Shown here: in pieces, positions 37,826-45,914 of the stretch
Layout of the letters: every line of letters begins with the position of its first letter
How positions within the stretch are numbered: position 1 is the stretch's first letter
Source of the DNA: Herbaspirillum sp. AP02
Lineage (GTDB): Bacteria > Pseudomonadota > Gammaproteobacteria > Burkholderiales > Burkholderiaceae_D
NCBI RefSeq assembly: GCF_015767275.1
Contig: NZ_JADWMY010000001.1
Span: 434,001 to 498,000 of the forward strand
Direction of reading: 5' to 3'
Length of the DNA: 64,000 nt
Translations under genes and position numbers: made by a program
The notes under the pieces: model-generated
What the model saw: only the letters and a program-made list of their open reading frames with translations
What the model was told of the DNA's origin: nothing
Database searches by the model: none

Positions 37826-37858
37826 GCCTGATGCCTGATGCCTGAGGCCTGAGGCCTG
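37826..37858 (+). repeat. Tandem 7-base repeats (GCCTGAT/GCCTGAG)
   Basis: GCCTGAT, GCCTGAT, GCCTGAG, GCCTGAG and a partial GCCTG run without gap from 37826 to 37858, between the binding-protein and oxidoreductase genes. Copy number may vary between strains. Confidence 0.8.
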
Positions 37859-37983
37859 CGTAGCATCCCGCCGTCGCAGCCCGCCTGCGACGGCGCGCGG
37901 AGAGGATCACAGGACGCCGACAGAGCGTCCGGCCACAACAGGCAGCACCACATCTCGCAAACGTATCCGATGGAGCCATCCCC

Positions 37984-39186
37984 ATGACGCAATCCCCCTC
38001 AGAACACGACCCGCAACACTTCGACCTGGCCGTGGTCGGGTCCGGCATCCTCGGCCTGGCGCATGCCTATGCTGCCGTCAGGCGCGGGCTCAAGGTCGCC
38101 GTGTTCGAACGCACCGGCACCCCGCTGGGCGCTTCCGTACGCAATTTCGGCATGGGCCTGGTGACCGGCCAGCCCCCCGGCATCATGCTGGACCTGGCGC
38201 GGGAAAGCCGTGCCATCTGGCTGCACCTGGCCGCACGCGCCCACTTCAGCGCCCGCGAAGCCGGCACCCTGCTGTTCGCCCGCAGCGAGGCCGAGCACGA
38301 TGTGCTGCAGGAATTCATGATGGTGCGCGCCCGCCAGTACGACTATCGCGCCTCGCTGCTGGAAGGCGACAAGCTCAATGCCCTCTACAGCGGCCGCTTC
38401 CGCCATCACCGTGCGGCCCTGCATGGCACCGAAGACCTGCAGCTGTATTCCCGCGAGGCGATGCCGGCACTGGTGGCCTACCTGCACTCGCAGGGCGTGC
38501 ATTTCCGCTTCAATACCCTGGTGCATGGCACCGCCGATGGCCGCCTGTCCACCACGGCCGGCGAATTCCGCGCCGAGCGCGTGGTGGTCTGTTCGGGTCA
38601 CGACTACCTGACCCTGTTCGCCGATCGCCTGCAGCCGATGAACCTGAAGCAGTGCCGCCTGCAGATGCTGCGCCTGAAGACCGAAGAGCCGCTGCCACTG
38701 ACCCACGCGGTGCTGACCGGGCTGTCCTGCACCCACTATGGCGCCTTCTCGGACCTGCCGACCGCGCGCGCGGTGCATGCCGAGATCGAGGCCAATGCGC
38801 CCCTGCTCAACAAGCACGGCATCCACCTGCTGGTCAGCCCCACGCCGTATCAGGAACTGATCGTGGGCGATTCGCACCACTACGGCACCGATTCGCCACC
38901 CTTCAACAGCGAAGAGGTCGATGAACTGATGCTGGGCCTGGTGGAGCACACCCTGGCCGCCCGGGTGAAGGTGGTCGAGCGCTGGCAAGGCGTCTACGGC
39001 AGCAAGGGCCCGGGCCCGTTCTCGGCGCTGCCCATCGATGCCCACACCTCGGTGGTGCTGATGCATACCGGCATCGGCATGAGCGTGGGCCTGGGCCTGG
39101 GCGAGCGCGTGGTCAAGGCCTTGCTGGAAGGCGACAGCCTGCCCACGCCGACCGCCCAGCCAGCACCGGCGACGGCACTGGCCTGA
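37984..39186 (+). CDS. Phosphonate-associated FAD-dependent oxidoreductase (TIGR03364-like)
   Basis: 400 residues, glycine-oxidase-like fold: HFDLAVVGSGILGLAHAYAAVRRGLKVAVFER at the N terminus, GASVRNFGMGLVTGQPPG near residues 50-65, and GVYGSKGPGPFSALPIDAHTSVVLMHTGIGMSVGLGLGERVVKALLEG at the end. This family is found beside 2-aminoethylphosphonate importers and probably oxidises the amino (possibly N-methyl) group of an aminophosphonate. No phosphonatase (PhnX), transaminase (PhnW) or C-P lyase gene is in the window, so the rest of the pathway is elsewhere. GGAG precedes the ATG. Confidence 0.85.
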   Translation: MTQSPSEHDPQHFDLAVVGSGILGLAHAYAAVRRGLKVAVFERTGTPLGASVRNFGMGLVTGQPPGIMLDLARESRAIWLHLAARAHFSAREAGTLLFARSEAEHDVLQEFMMVRARQYDYRASLLEGDKLNALYSGRFRHHRAALHGTEDLQLYSREAMPALVAYLHSQGVHFRFNTLVHGTADGRLSTTAGEFRAERVVVCSGHDYLTLFADRLQPMNLKQCRLQMLRLKTEEPLPLTHAVLTGLSCTHYGAFSDLPTARAVHAEIEANAPLLNKHGIHLLVSPTPYQELIVGDSHHYGTDSPPFNSEEVDELMLGLVEHTLAARVKVVERWQGVYGSKGPGPFSALPIDAHTSVVLMHTGIGMSVGLGLGERVVKALLEGDSLPTPTAQPAPATALA

Positions 39187-39197
39187 TCGCTTCACCC

Positions 39198-39258
39198 TGG
39201 CATCCCCTCCCCCGGTGTGGCGGCCTCGCTGCCGCGCCGGGCCTGCGAGGGGATGCCA
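39198..39258 (+). terminator. Large inverted repeat at the end of the phosphonate operon
   Basis: TGGCATCCCCTC (39198-39209) pairs with GAGGGGATGCCA (39247-39258), with an inner GC-rich loop. T-rich DNA follows after about 15 bases. Probable transcription end. Confidence 0.5.
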
Positions 39259-39781
39259 CTTTCAGCGTCCGCTTTTCTATTGCCTGTTCCCTTCCCCGCT
39301 GTACCCACCCTGATGTCCGCTTCAGCTTTTTCTACCTGTTCCTGACAGAAAAAACTTCACTCAGGGTCTTGCCAGATGTGAGCCTCCTGACAGGTGTCGC
39401 TGCATCGCAATAGCCGCCAGCACCCCGCAAAGCCCCACCACAAGCCATTCAGCCTGCTGCGGCGCAACCAGAAATGAGCTCTCTGCGCTGTAAGCTTGTG
39501 TAAGTTTGGAGCAAGTCTTGCGTAAGCTTGGCGTCGCACACTCGCGGCATGGACAAGTGGGTCCTTACGCAAGCAATGCGAAGCCAATATCGCGGTTTGT
39601 GTCTGACGGGGAAGGCGGGGGAAGAAATCTTCATGCTGTCTCCGGTGCGTTCTTGCATAACGCCCCATTCGACCATCTGTTGCACCTGTTGCATCTGTTG
39701 CATCTGTTACTTCGTTGCCCTGCCCCGAGTACCGTATGCATCCATGCAGTAGCAATATCAATTAAAACCAAGGAGACAAAC
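39259..39781. promoter_or_regulatory. Repeat-rich upstream region of the MHS transporter gene
   Basis: About 520 bases with no credible gene. Two sets of repeats: GTAAGCTTG at 39490-39498 and 39522-39530 with a variant GTAAGTTTG at 39500-39508, and four tandem 9-base units at 39675-39710. A promoter cannot be pinned down. CAAGGAGA at 39769-39776 is the ribosome-binding site of the transporter gene. Confidence 0.45.
39675..39710 (+). repeat. Four tandem 9-base repeats (ATCTGTTGC type)
   Basis: ATCTGTTGC, ACCTGTTGC, ATCTGTTGC and ATCTGTTAC run head to tail, 72-107 bases before the MHS transporter start. Length change by slippage could alter promoter or leader geometry. Confidence 0.85.
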
Positions 39782-41443
39782 ATGACCACAGCATCAGTCA
39801 ACACGACTGCGCGCGGCATCACACCGGAGGAAAGAAAAGTCATCTTCGCCTCGTCGCTAGGCACCGTTTTCGAATGGTATGACTTCTACCTCTACGGCTC
39901 GCTCGCCGCCATCATCGCCAAGCAGTTCTTTGCCGGCACCGACCCCAATACCGCCTTCATCTTCGCGCTGCTGGCCTTTGCCGCGGGCTTCATCGTGCGT
40001 CCCTTCGGCGCGCTGGTGTTCGGCCGCCTGGGTGACCTAGTGGGTCGCAAATACACCTTCCTGGTGACCATCCTGATCATGGGCGCTTCGACCTTCATCG
40101 TCGGTGTGCTGCCCAACTACAACTCCATCGGCATCACCGCTCCGATCATCCTGATCATCCTGCGCATCCTGCAGGGCCTGGCACTGGGTGGCGAGTACGG
40201 GGGTGCTGCAACCTACGTGGCCGAACACGCGCCGGAGGGCCGTCGCGGCGCCTTCACCGCCTGGATCCAGACCACCGCCACGATGGGCCTGTTCCTGTCG
40301 CTGCTGGTGATCCTGGGTGTGCGTACCGCCGTGGGTGAAGCCGCCTTTGCCGACTGGGGCTGGCGCATTCCCTTCCTGGTCTCCATCCTGCTGCTGGCCA
40401 TCTCGGTGTGGATCCGCATGTCCATGAACGAGTCGCCGGCCTTCCTGAAGATGAAGGCTGAAGGCAAGACCTCCAAGGCCCCGCTGACCGAAGCCTTCGG
40501 CCAGTGGAAGAACCTGAAGCTGGTCATCCTGGCGCTGGTGGGCCTGACCGCCGGCCAGGCCGTGGTGTGGTACACCGGCCAGTTCTATGCCCTGTTCTTC
40601 CTGACCCAGACGCTGAAGGTCGATGGCCCCACCGCCAACATCCTGATCGCCCTGGCGCTGCTGCTGGCAACGCCCTTCTTCCTGTTCTTCGGTTCGCTGT
40701 CGGACAAGATCGGCCGCAAGCCCATCATCCTGGGGGGCTGCCTGATCGCTGCCGTGACCTACTTCCCGATCTTCAACGGCCTGACCCACTTCGCCAACCC
40801 GGCGCTGGAATCGGCCCTGCAAAAGTCGCCGGTGATCGTCACCGCCGACCCGGCCAGCTGCCAGTTCCAGTTCAACCCGACCGGCACCAAGAAGTTCACC
40901 TCGTCCTGCGACATCGTGAAGGCCAAGTTGTCGGCTGCCTCGGTCAACTACCAGAACGTGGCCGGTGCCCCGGGCTCGGTGGCCACCGTCAAGATCGGCG
41001 ACCGCGTGATCACCTCCTATGATGCCAATGGCCTGTCCAAGGAAGATGCCGCTGCCAAGGACAAGCAACTGTCCAAGGACCTGTCGGATGACATCAAGGC
41101 TGCCGGCTATCCGAGCAAGGCCGATCCGGACCAGATCAACAAGCCCATGGTCCTGCTGCTGCTGTTCATCCTGGTGCTGTACGTGACCATGGTCTACGGC
41201 CCGATCGCCGCCGCCCTGGTGGAAATGTTCCCGACCCGCATCCGCTACACCTCCATGTCCATGCCCTACCACATCGGTAACGGCTGGTTTGGCGGTCTGC
41301 TGCCGACCACCTCCTTCGCGCTGGTGGCCTTCAAGGGCGATATCTACTACGGCCTGTGGTACCCGATCGTGATCGCCCTGATCACCTTCGTGATCGGCCT
41401 GCTGTTCGTCAAGGAAACCGTGCACAACAACATCCACGACTGA
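39782..41443 (+). CDS. MFS transporter, metabolite:H+ symporter (MHS) family
   Basis: 553 residues. Signature segments VIFASSLGTVFEWYDFYLYGSLA, RPFGALVFGRLGDLVGRKYTFLVTI and LQGLALGGEYGGAATYVAEHAPEGRRGAFTAWIQT identify the MHS group (proline, shikimate, alpha-ketoglutarate, citrate symporters). An insert of about 120 residues (about 333-453) sits between two C-half helices and contains a C-x(n)-C pair (SCQFQFNPTGTKKFTSSC), likely periplasmic and possibly disulfide-linked; this longer form is common in betaproteobacteria. Substrate unknown. Start set by CAAGGAGA upstream. Confidence 0.92.
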   Translation: MTTASVNTTARGITPEERKVIFASSLGTVFEWYDFYLYGSLAAIIAKQFFAGTDPNTAFIFALLAFAAGFIVRPFGALVFGRLGDLVGRKYTFLVTILIMGASTFIVGVLPNYNSIGITAPIILIILRILQGLALGGEYGGAATYVAEHAPEGRRGAFTAWIQTTATMGLFLSLLVILGVRTAVGEAAFADWGWRIPFLVSILLLAISVWIRMSMNESPAFLKMKAEGKTSKAPLTEAFGQWKNLKLVILALVGLTAGQAVVWYTGQFYALFFLTQTLKVDGPTANILIALALLLATPFFLFFGSLSDKIGRKPIILGGCLIAAVTYFPIFNGLTHFANPALESALQKSPVIVTADPASCQFQFNPTGTKKFTSSCDIVKAKLSAASVNYQNVAGAPGSVATVKIGDRVITSYDANGLSKEDAAAKDKQLSKDLSDDIKAAGYPSKADPDQINKPMVLLLLFILVLYVTMVYGPIAAALVEMFPTRIRYTSMSMPYHIGNGWFGGLLPTTSFALVAFKGDIYYGLWYPIVIALITFVIGLLFVKETVHNNIHD

Positions 41444-41496
41444 TCGTGGAGGCGGTCCGGCAGGCAGGCCAGCCCGGACCGCACGCTATACCTGCT

Positions 41497-42447
41497 CTAA
41501 TGCCCCGCGCCCTGTCGCGGGGCTTTTCGTTTGGGCGCCGCCGACGACTCGGCGGCCGCCTTTGCTTTCCCTTCCACCAGTTCCAGCAAGCCCTGCGCCG
41601 CAATCGACAGGCTGCGCCCCTTGGGCGTGACAATCAGCAAGGGCCGCATCAGATCGGGTGCGTCCAGCGGGATGGCCACCAGCTCCGGCAGGCGGAACTG
41701 GAACAAGGTCAGCTCCGGTACCACGCTCACGCCCAGGCCGCTCTCGATGAGGGCGGCCACGGTGGCCAGGTGTTCCACTTCCAACCCGGTATGGATCACC
41801 GCGCCCGGACGCAGGACCGCATCCAGGTGCTGGCGCACGCTGGTGGAGCGCGCCAGGTGGATCATCTCGCAGCCGGCCAGCTGCGCCACCTTGATGCGGC
41901 GCTTGCCGGCCAGCTTGTGGTCGCGCCGGCAGACCAGGTAGAACGGATCGCTGCACAGGGGGCGGGTATCGAACTCCAGCAGGTTCGGTCCCGGCGCGGT
42001 CAGTGCGATGTCGGCCTTGCCCTGGCGCAGCAAGTCCAGGCACTGGTCCGAAATGGCGTCGAACAGCGCCAGCATCACGCCCGGATAGCGGCGCCGGTAT
42101 TCCGCCAGCACCGGCGGTAGCCAGCCCGCCGCCAGCGACGGCAAGGCGGCGATGGCCACCCTGCCCTTGCGACGCGCCACGTAATCGCTCATGTCGGCGA
42201 AGGCGGCCTCGATGTCGTGGACCAGCTGGCGCGCCACCTGGACGAACAGTTCGCCTTCCGGCGTCAGGGTCACATTGCGGGTATCACGCTCGAAGAGGCG
42301 CGCCCCGGCGGCGGCTTCCAGCTTCTGGATCATGGCGCTGAAGGCCGATTGCGAGACGTGGCAGCGCTCGGCGGCATGACCGAAATGGCGACAATCGACC
42401 AAGGCCAGGAAGGCCTGCAGCAGGCGCGTGGAGATATTGGTTTGCAT
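41497..42447 (-). CDS. LysR-family regulator of the CitMHS-AtuA module
   Basis: 316 residues: helix-turn-helix in residues 1-60 (FGHAAERCHVSQSAFSAMIQKLEAAAGARLFERDTRNVTLTPEGE), effector domain about 90-295, and a Lys/Ala-rich tail. It is divergent from the citrate-type transporter gene with a 187-base shared region, the classical LysR arrangement, so it probably activates transporter-AtuA expression in response to the substrate. Confidence 0.9.
   Translation of the reverse strand: MQTNISTRLLQAFLALVDCRHFGHAAERCHVSQSAFSAMIQKLEAAAGARLFERDTRNVTLTPEGELFVQVARQLVHDIEAAFADMSDYVARRKGRVAIAALPSLAAGWLPPVLAEYRRRYPGVMLALFDAISDQCLDLLRQGKADIALTAPGPNLLEFDTRPLCSDPFYLVCRRDHKLAGKRRIKVAQLAGCEMIHLARSTSVRQHLDAVLRPGAVIHTGLEVEHLATVAALIESGLGVSVVPELTLFQFRLPELVAIPLDAPDLMRPLLIVTPKGRSLSIAAQGLLELVEGKAKAAAESSAAPKRKAPRQGAGH
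41502..41527 (+). terminator. Terminator after the MHS transporter gene
   Basis: GCCCCGCG (41502-41509) pairs with CGCGGGGC (41516-41523), then TTTT. It overlaps the 3' end of the convergent LysR gene. A second 9-base stem (GCGGTCCGG with CCGGACCGC) lies at 41452-41482. Confidence 0.7.
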
Positions 42448-42491
42448 GGCAGAGGTGGGCCGTCAATTATCCTGAAAAACCGGTCAATCAA

Positions 42492-42522
42492 TCGAAAAAA
42501 TCGACTTTACAACAAAATCGAC
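42492..42522. promoter_or_regulatory. Candidate LysR operator between regulator and CitMHS gene
   Basis: TCGA-N5-TCGA at 42492-42504 (TCGAAAAAATCGA), and AAAATCGAC occurs twice, at 42497-42505 and 42514-42522, spaced by 17 bases. This AT-rich cluster in the divergent gap is a plausible regulator binding site overlapping the promoters. Confidence 0.45.
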
Positions 42523-42634
42523 CGCCACCTACACTCGCCCTGCTCACCTCCCGCAGCTTCAGTACACAACAATGATCCGGCGCGTTGGAAGTGATGACAA
42601 CACAAGAACATCAAACCAAACACCGGAGACACGC

Positions 42635-43936
42635 ATGTTAGCCCTGCTAGGCTTTGTCACGATCGTATCCTTGTTCACCGCCATCCTCACCAAGAAGATG
42701 TCGCCGCTGGTGGCGCTGATCGCCATTCCCATCATCGCCGCGCTGGTCGGCGGTTTCGGTCTGCAGACCTCGAAGTTCATCGTGCAGGGCGTGACAGCCA
42801 TCGCACCGGTGGCGGGCATGTTCGTGTTTGCGATCCTGTTCTTCGGCATCGTCACCGATGCCGGCATGCTGGACCCGATCATCAGCCGCATCCTCAAGAC
42901 AGTGGGCAGCCGGCCCACGCGCATCGTGCCGGGCACCGCCCTGCTGGCGCTGCTGATCCACCTGGACGGCTCGGGCGCGGTGACCTTCCTGATCACCATC
43001 CCGGCCATGCTGCCGCTATACAACCGGCTGGGCATCGACAAGCGCATCCTGGCCTGCGTGGCCTCGCTGGCGGCCGGGGTGAACTTCCTGCCCTGGACCG
43101 GGCCGATGATCCGCGCCTCGGCGGCGCTGCATATCCCGGTGTCGGACATCTTCACGCCGCTGGTGCCGGTGCAACTGGTGGGGCTGGCCTTTGTCTTCAT
43201 CGCCTCCTACCTGCTGGGCCTGAAGGAAGAACGTCGCCTCGGCTTGGGCAAGGGTTCCACGGTGGACTTCGTGCAGCAGCACGAGCTGACCGAGGCGCAA
43301 CTGAAGATCCGCCGGCCGCAGAATTTCTGGGCCAACATCGTGCTCACCGTGTTCGTGCTGGGCGTGATGATCAGCGGCAAGGTCGATCCGGTGGTGATGT
43401 TCATGATCGGCGTGGTGCTGGCGCTGATGATCAACTACCGCGACGTGACCATGCAGCGCGAACGCATCGACGCCCATGCCAAGGCCGCGCTGCTGATGGC
43501 CAGCATCCTGTTCGCCGCCGGCGTATTCACCGGCATCATGACCAAGTCAGGCATGCTCTCGGCCATGGCCAAGACGGCCGTCGGCCTGGTGCCGCCCGAC
43601 ATGGCGGGCCATATCCCGGTGGTACTGGGCTTGCTGTCGATGCCGCTGTCACTGCTGTTCGACCCGGATTCCTTCTATTTCGGCGTGCTGCCGGTGATCG
43701 CCGAAGTCAGCCACATGCTGGGCGTACCGACCATCCAGGTGGCGCAGGCAGCGCTGCTGGGCCAGATGACCACCGGCTTCCCGGTCAGCCCCCTGACCCC
43801 GGCCACCTTCCTGGTGTGCGGCCTGGCCGGCATTGAACTGGCGGACCATCAGAAGTACACCATTCCCTTCCTGTTCGGTGCCTCGGTGGTGATGACCATC
43901 GCCTGCGTGGTGCTGGGCCTGTTCCCGCTGTTCTGA
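42635..43936 (+). CDS. CitMHS-family citrate/tricarboxylate:metal transporter
   Basis: 433 residues, 11-12 membrane helices. MLALLGFVTIVSLFTAILTKKMSPLVALIAIPIIAALVGGFG, GMFVFAILFFGIVTDAGMLDPIISRIL, HLDGSGAVTFLITIPAMLPLYNRLGI, and PLSLLFDPDSFYFGVLPVIAE are family segments. CitMHS proteins import metal-citrate complexes; here an AtuA-type protein and a small partner follow, so the substrate may be another tricarboxylate or a branched carboxylate. GGAGA lies upstream of the ATG at 42635. Confidence 0.92.
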   Translation: MLALLGFVTIVSLFTAILTKKMSPLVALIAIPIIAALVGGFGLQTSKFIVQGVTAIAPVAGMFVFAILFFGIVTDAGMLDPIISRILKTVGSRPTRIVPGTALLALLIHLDGSGAVTFLITIPAMLPLYNRLGIDKRILACVASLAAGVNFLPWTGPMIRASAALHIPVSDIFTPLVPVQLVGLAFVFIASYLLGLKEERRLGLGKGSTVDFVQQHELTEAQLKIRRPQNFWANIVLTVFVLGVMISGKVDPVVMFMIGVVLALMINYRDVTMQRERIDAHAKAALLMASILFAAGVFTGIMTKSGMLSAMAKTAVGLVPPDMAGHIPVVLGLLSMPLSLLFDPDSFYFGVLPVIAEVSHMLGVPTIQVAQAALLGQMTTGFPVSPLTPATFLVCGLAGIELADHQKYTIPFLFGASVVMTIACVVLGLFPLF

Positions 43937-43979
43937 GCCAGCCACACGCCCCGGGAAAGACACGTTTTTGGAGAATCGC

Positions 43980-45341
43980 ATGACCCATGACCCGCAACGC
44001 GTAGTGCGCATCGGCGCCGGTGCCGGCTACTCGGGCGACCGTATCGAACCGGCCGCCGAACTGGCCGAACAGGGACAGCTGGACTACCTGATCTTCGAAT
44101 GCCTGGCCGAACGCACCATCGCCATTGGCCAACAGGCGCGGCTGGCCGACCCGACCAAAGGCTACGATCCGCTGCTGGCCGAGCGCATGCACGCCGTGCT
44201 CAAGACCTGCGCCGACCAGGGCGTGCGCATCATCACCAACATGGGGGCGGCCAATCCGCAGGCGGCGGCGCAGCGCATCCGCGAGATCGCCGGCGAACTG
44301 GGGCTGACACAGCTTAAGGTCGCCGCCGTCATCGGCGACGACGTGCTGGAAGCGGTGCAGGCCGGCGACTTCCGCATCGAGGACAATGGCCAGCCGGTGG
44401 CATCCCTGGGGGAGCGCCTCATCTCGGCCAATGCCTACCTGGGCGTGGCCCCCATCCTGGAAGCGCTGCAAGCCGGCGCCGACGTGATCGTCACCGGCCG
44501 GGTGGCCGATCCGGCACTGGTGCTGGCGCCACTGGTGCACGAATTCGGCTGGGCCGCCGATGACTGGAACAAGCTGGGCCAGGGCACTCTGGTCGGCCAT
44601 CTGCTGGAATGCGCGGGCCAGATCACCGGTGGCTACTTTGCCGATCCTGGCAAGAAGGATGTGGCTGCGCTGGCGCGATTGGGCTTCCCCATCGGTGAGA
44701 TCAGCGCCGACGGCAGTGCCGTCATCACCAAGGTGGCCGGCTCCGGCGGTCAGGTGACGGCGCAGACCTGCAAGGAACAGCTGCTCTATGAAATCCATGA
44801 TCCCGCTGCCTACTACACGCCGGACGTGATCGCCGATTTCTCGCAAGTCCAGATCACCGAAATCGGCCCTGACCGCGTCGCCGTCACCGGCGGCCGTGGC
44901 CGCGCGCGCCCGGAAACCCTGAAGACCACGCTGGGCTACCGCGACAGCTTCATCGGCGAGGGCCAGATTTCCTATGCCGGACCGGGGGCGCAGGCCCGCG
45001 CCCAGTTGGCCGCTGACATCGTGCGCGAACGCCTGACGCTGACCGGGGTGCAGGCTGACGAACTGCGCGTGGACCTGATCGGCGTGAACGCCATCAGCAG
45101 CGTGCAGATGGCGGCGACGGCCCAGGCGCCCGAGCCGCAGGAAGTGCGCCTGCGCGTGGCCGGACGCACGGCCAGCATGAAGGAAGCGGTACGCATCGGC
45201 AACGAGGTCGAAACGCTCTACACCAATGGCCCGGCCGGTGGCGGTGGCGCGACCAAGGCGGCTCGCGAGGTCATCGCCGTGCTGTCGCTGCTGCTGCCGC
45301 GCGGTCTGGTGCATCCATCCGTTCATATCGAGGAGGTCTGA
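43980..45341 (+). CDS. AtuA/DUF1446 family protein
   Basis: 453 residues. RIGAGAGYSGDRIEPAAELAEQGQLDYLIFECLAERTIAIGQQ and VRIITNMGAANPQAAAQRIREIA are the N-terminal hallmarks of the DUF1446 family; AtuA of Pseudomonas acyclic terpene catabolism is the best-known member, although its reaction is not settled. In this setting it probably handles an acyl or tricarboxylate intermediate. The ATG at 43980 has GGAG seven bases upstream. The gene is 43 bases after the CitMHS stop and 1 base before the next start, so the three form an operon. Confidence 0.88.
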   Translation: MTHDPQRVVRIGAGAGYSGDRIEPAAELAEQGQLDYLIFECLAERTIAIGQQARLADPTKGYDPLLAERMHAVLKTCADQGVRIITNMGAANPQAAAQRIREIAGELGLTQLKVAAVIGDDVLEAVQAGDFRIEDNGQPVASLGERLISANAYLGVAPILEALQAGADVIVTGRVADPALVLAPLVHEFGWAADDWNKLGQGTLVGHLLECAGQITGGYFADPGKKDVAALARLGFPIGEISADGSAVITKVAGSGGQVTAQTCKEQLLYEIHDPAAYYTPDVIADFSQVQITEIGPDRVAVTGGRGRARPETLKTTLGYRDSFIGEGQISYAGPGAQARAQLAADIVRERLTLTGVQADELRVDLIGVNAISSVQMAATAQAPEPQEVRLRVAGRTASMKEAVRIGNEVETLYTNGPAGGGGATKAAREVIAVLSLLLPRGLVHPSVHIEEV

Positions 45342-45342
45342 C

Positions 45343-45642
45343 ATGCAACTCAGAGACATCGCCCATTCGCGCGCCGGGGACAAGGGCGACATTTCCAATA
45401 TCTCGGTGATTGCCTACCGCATCGAGGATTACGCCCTGCTGGAACGCGAACTGACCGCCGAGCGGGTGCGAGCGCATTTTGCGGGGGTCGTGCAGGGAGA
45501 GGTGGTGCGCTACGCCTTGCCGCAGCTGGGAGCACTCAATTTCGTGATGCAGCGCGCACTGGGCGGCGGCGTAACGCGCTCATTGGCGCTGGATGCGCAT
45601 GGGAAGGCGTTGTCGGGGGTGATGCTGGGGATGGAACTGTAG
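45343..45642 (+). CDS. Small AtuA-C/ferredoxin-fold-like partner protein
   Basis: 99 residues: MQLRDIAHSRAGDKGDISNISVIAY and ALNFVMQRALGGGVTRSLALDAHGKALSGVMLGMEL are typical of the small domain that elsewhere is fused to the C terminus of AtuA proteins. GAGGAGG is an excellent ribosome-binding site. Its separate, coupled expression suggests a two-subunit enzyme with the upstream protein. Reaction unknown. Confidence 0.87.
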   Translation: MQLRDIAHSRAGDKGDISNISVIAYRIEDYALLERELTAERVRAHFAGVVQGEVVRYALPQLGALNFVMQRALGGGVTRSLALDAHGKALSGVMLGMEL

Positions 45643-45914
45643 CATTGAGAATCATCTGGAAATTCTCGTAACACGAGAAGAAAGAAAGAGCGCTGTTTTG
45701 GCTGCAGTTAGGCGACATTAGAGCGACGTTGGAGCGATGCGGAGAACCTTTGTCGGTCATAAATTACCCCAGGGAAAAATAGGCAAGTTTTCACCGATTA
45801 CTTCGCCTGAAACTGCGTACATTGCGACTGTCCAAAGCCGGCAAGATTTGGTATCGTCCGCCCGTGATTCATTCTCGCACTGCATCAGCTCCCTGCTGAT
45901 ACTCTCCCCCCATT

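Noticed and set aside
39506-39781. N-terminal extension of the MHS transporter reading through the 9-base repeats (LLHLLHLLHLL)
   Set aside because: The ATG at 39782 has a strong ribosome-binding site and starts the conserved family N terminus; the extension is not conserved.
45663-45679. Hairpin TTCTCGT-AAC-ACGAGAA as terminator of the AtuA operon
   Set aside because: Stem of seven bases, no T run on the plus strand; kept only as a note under purT.
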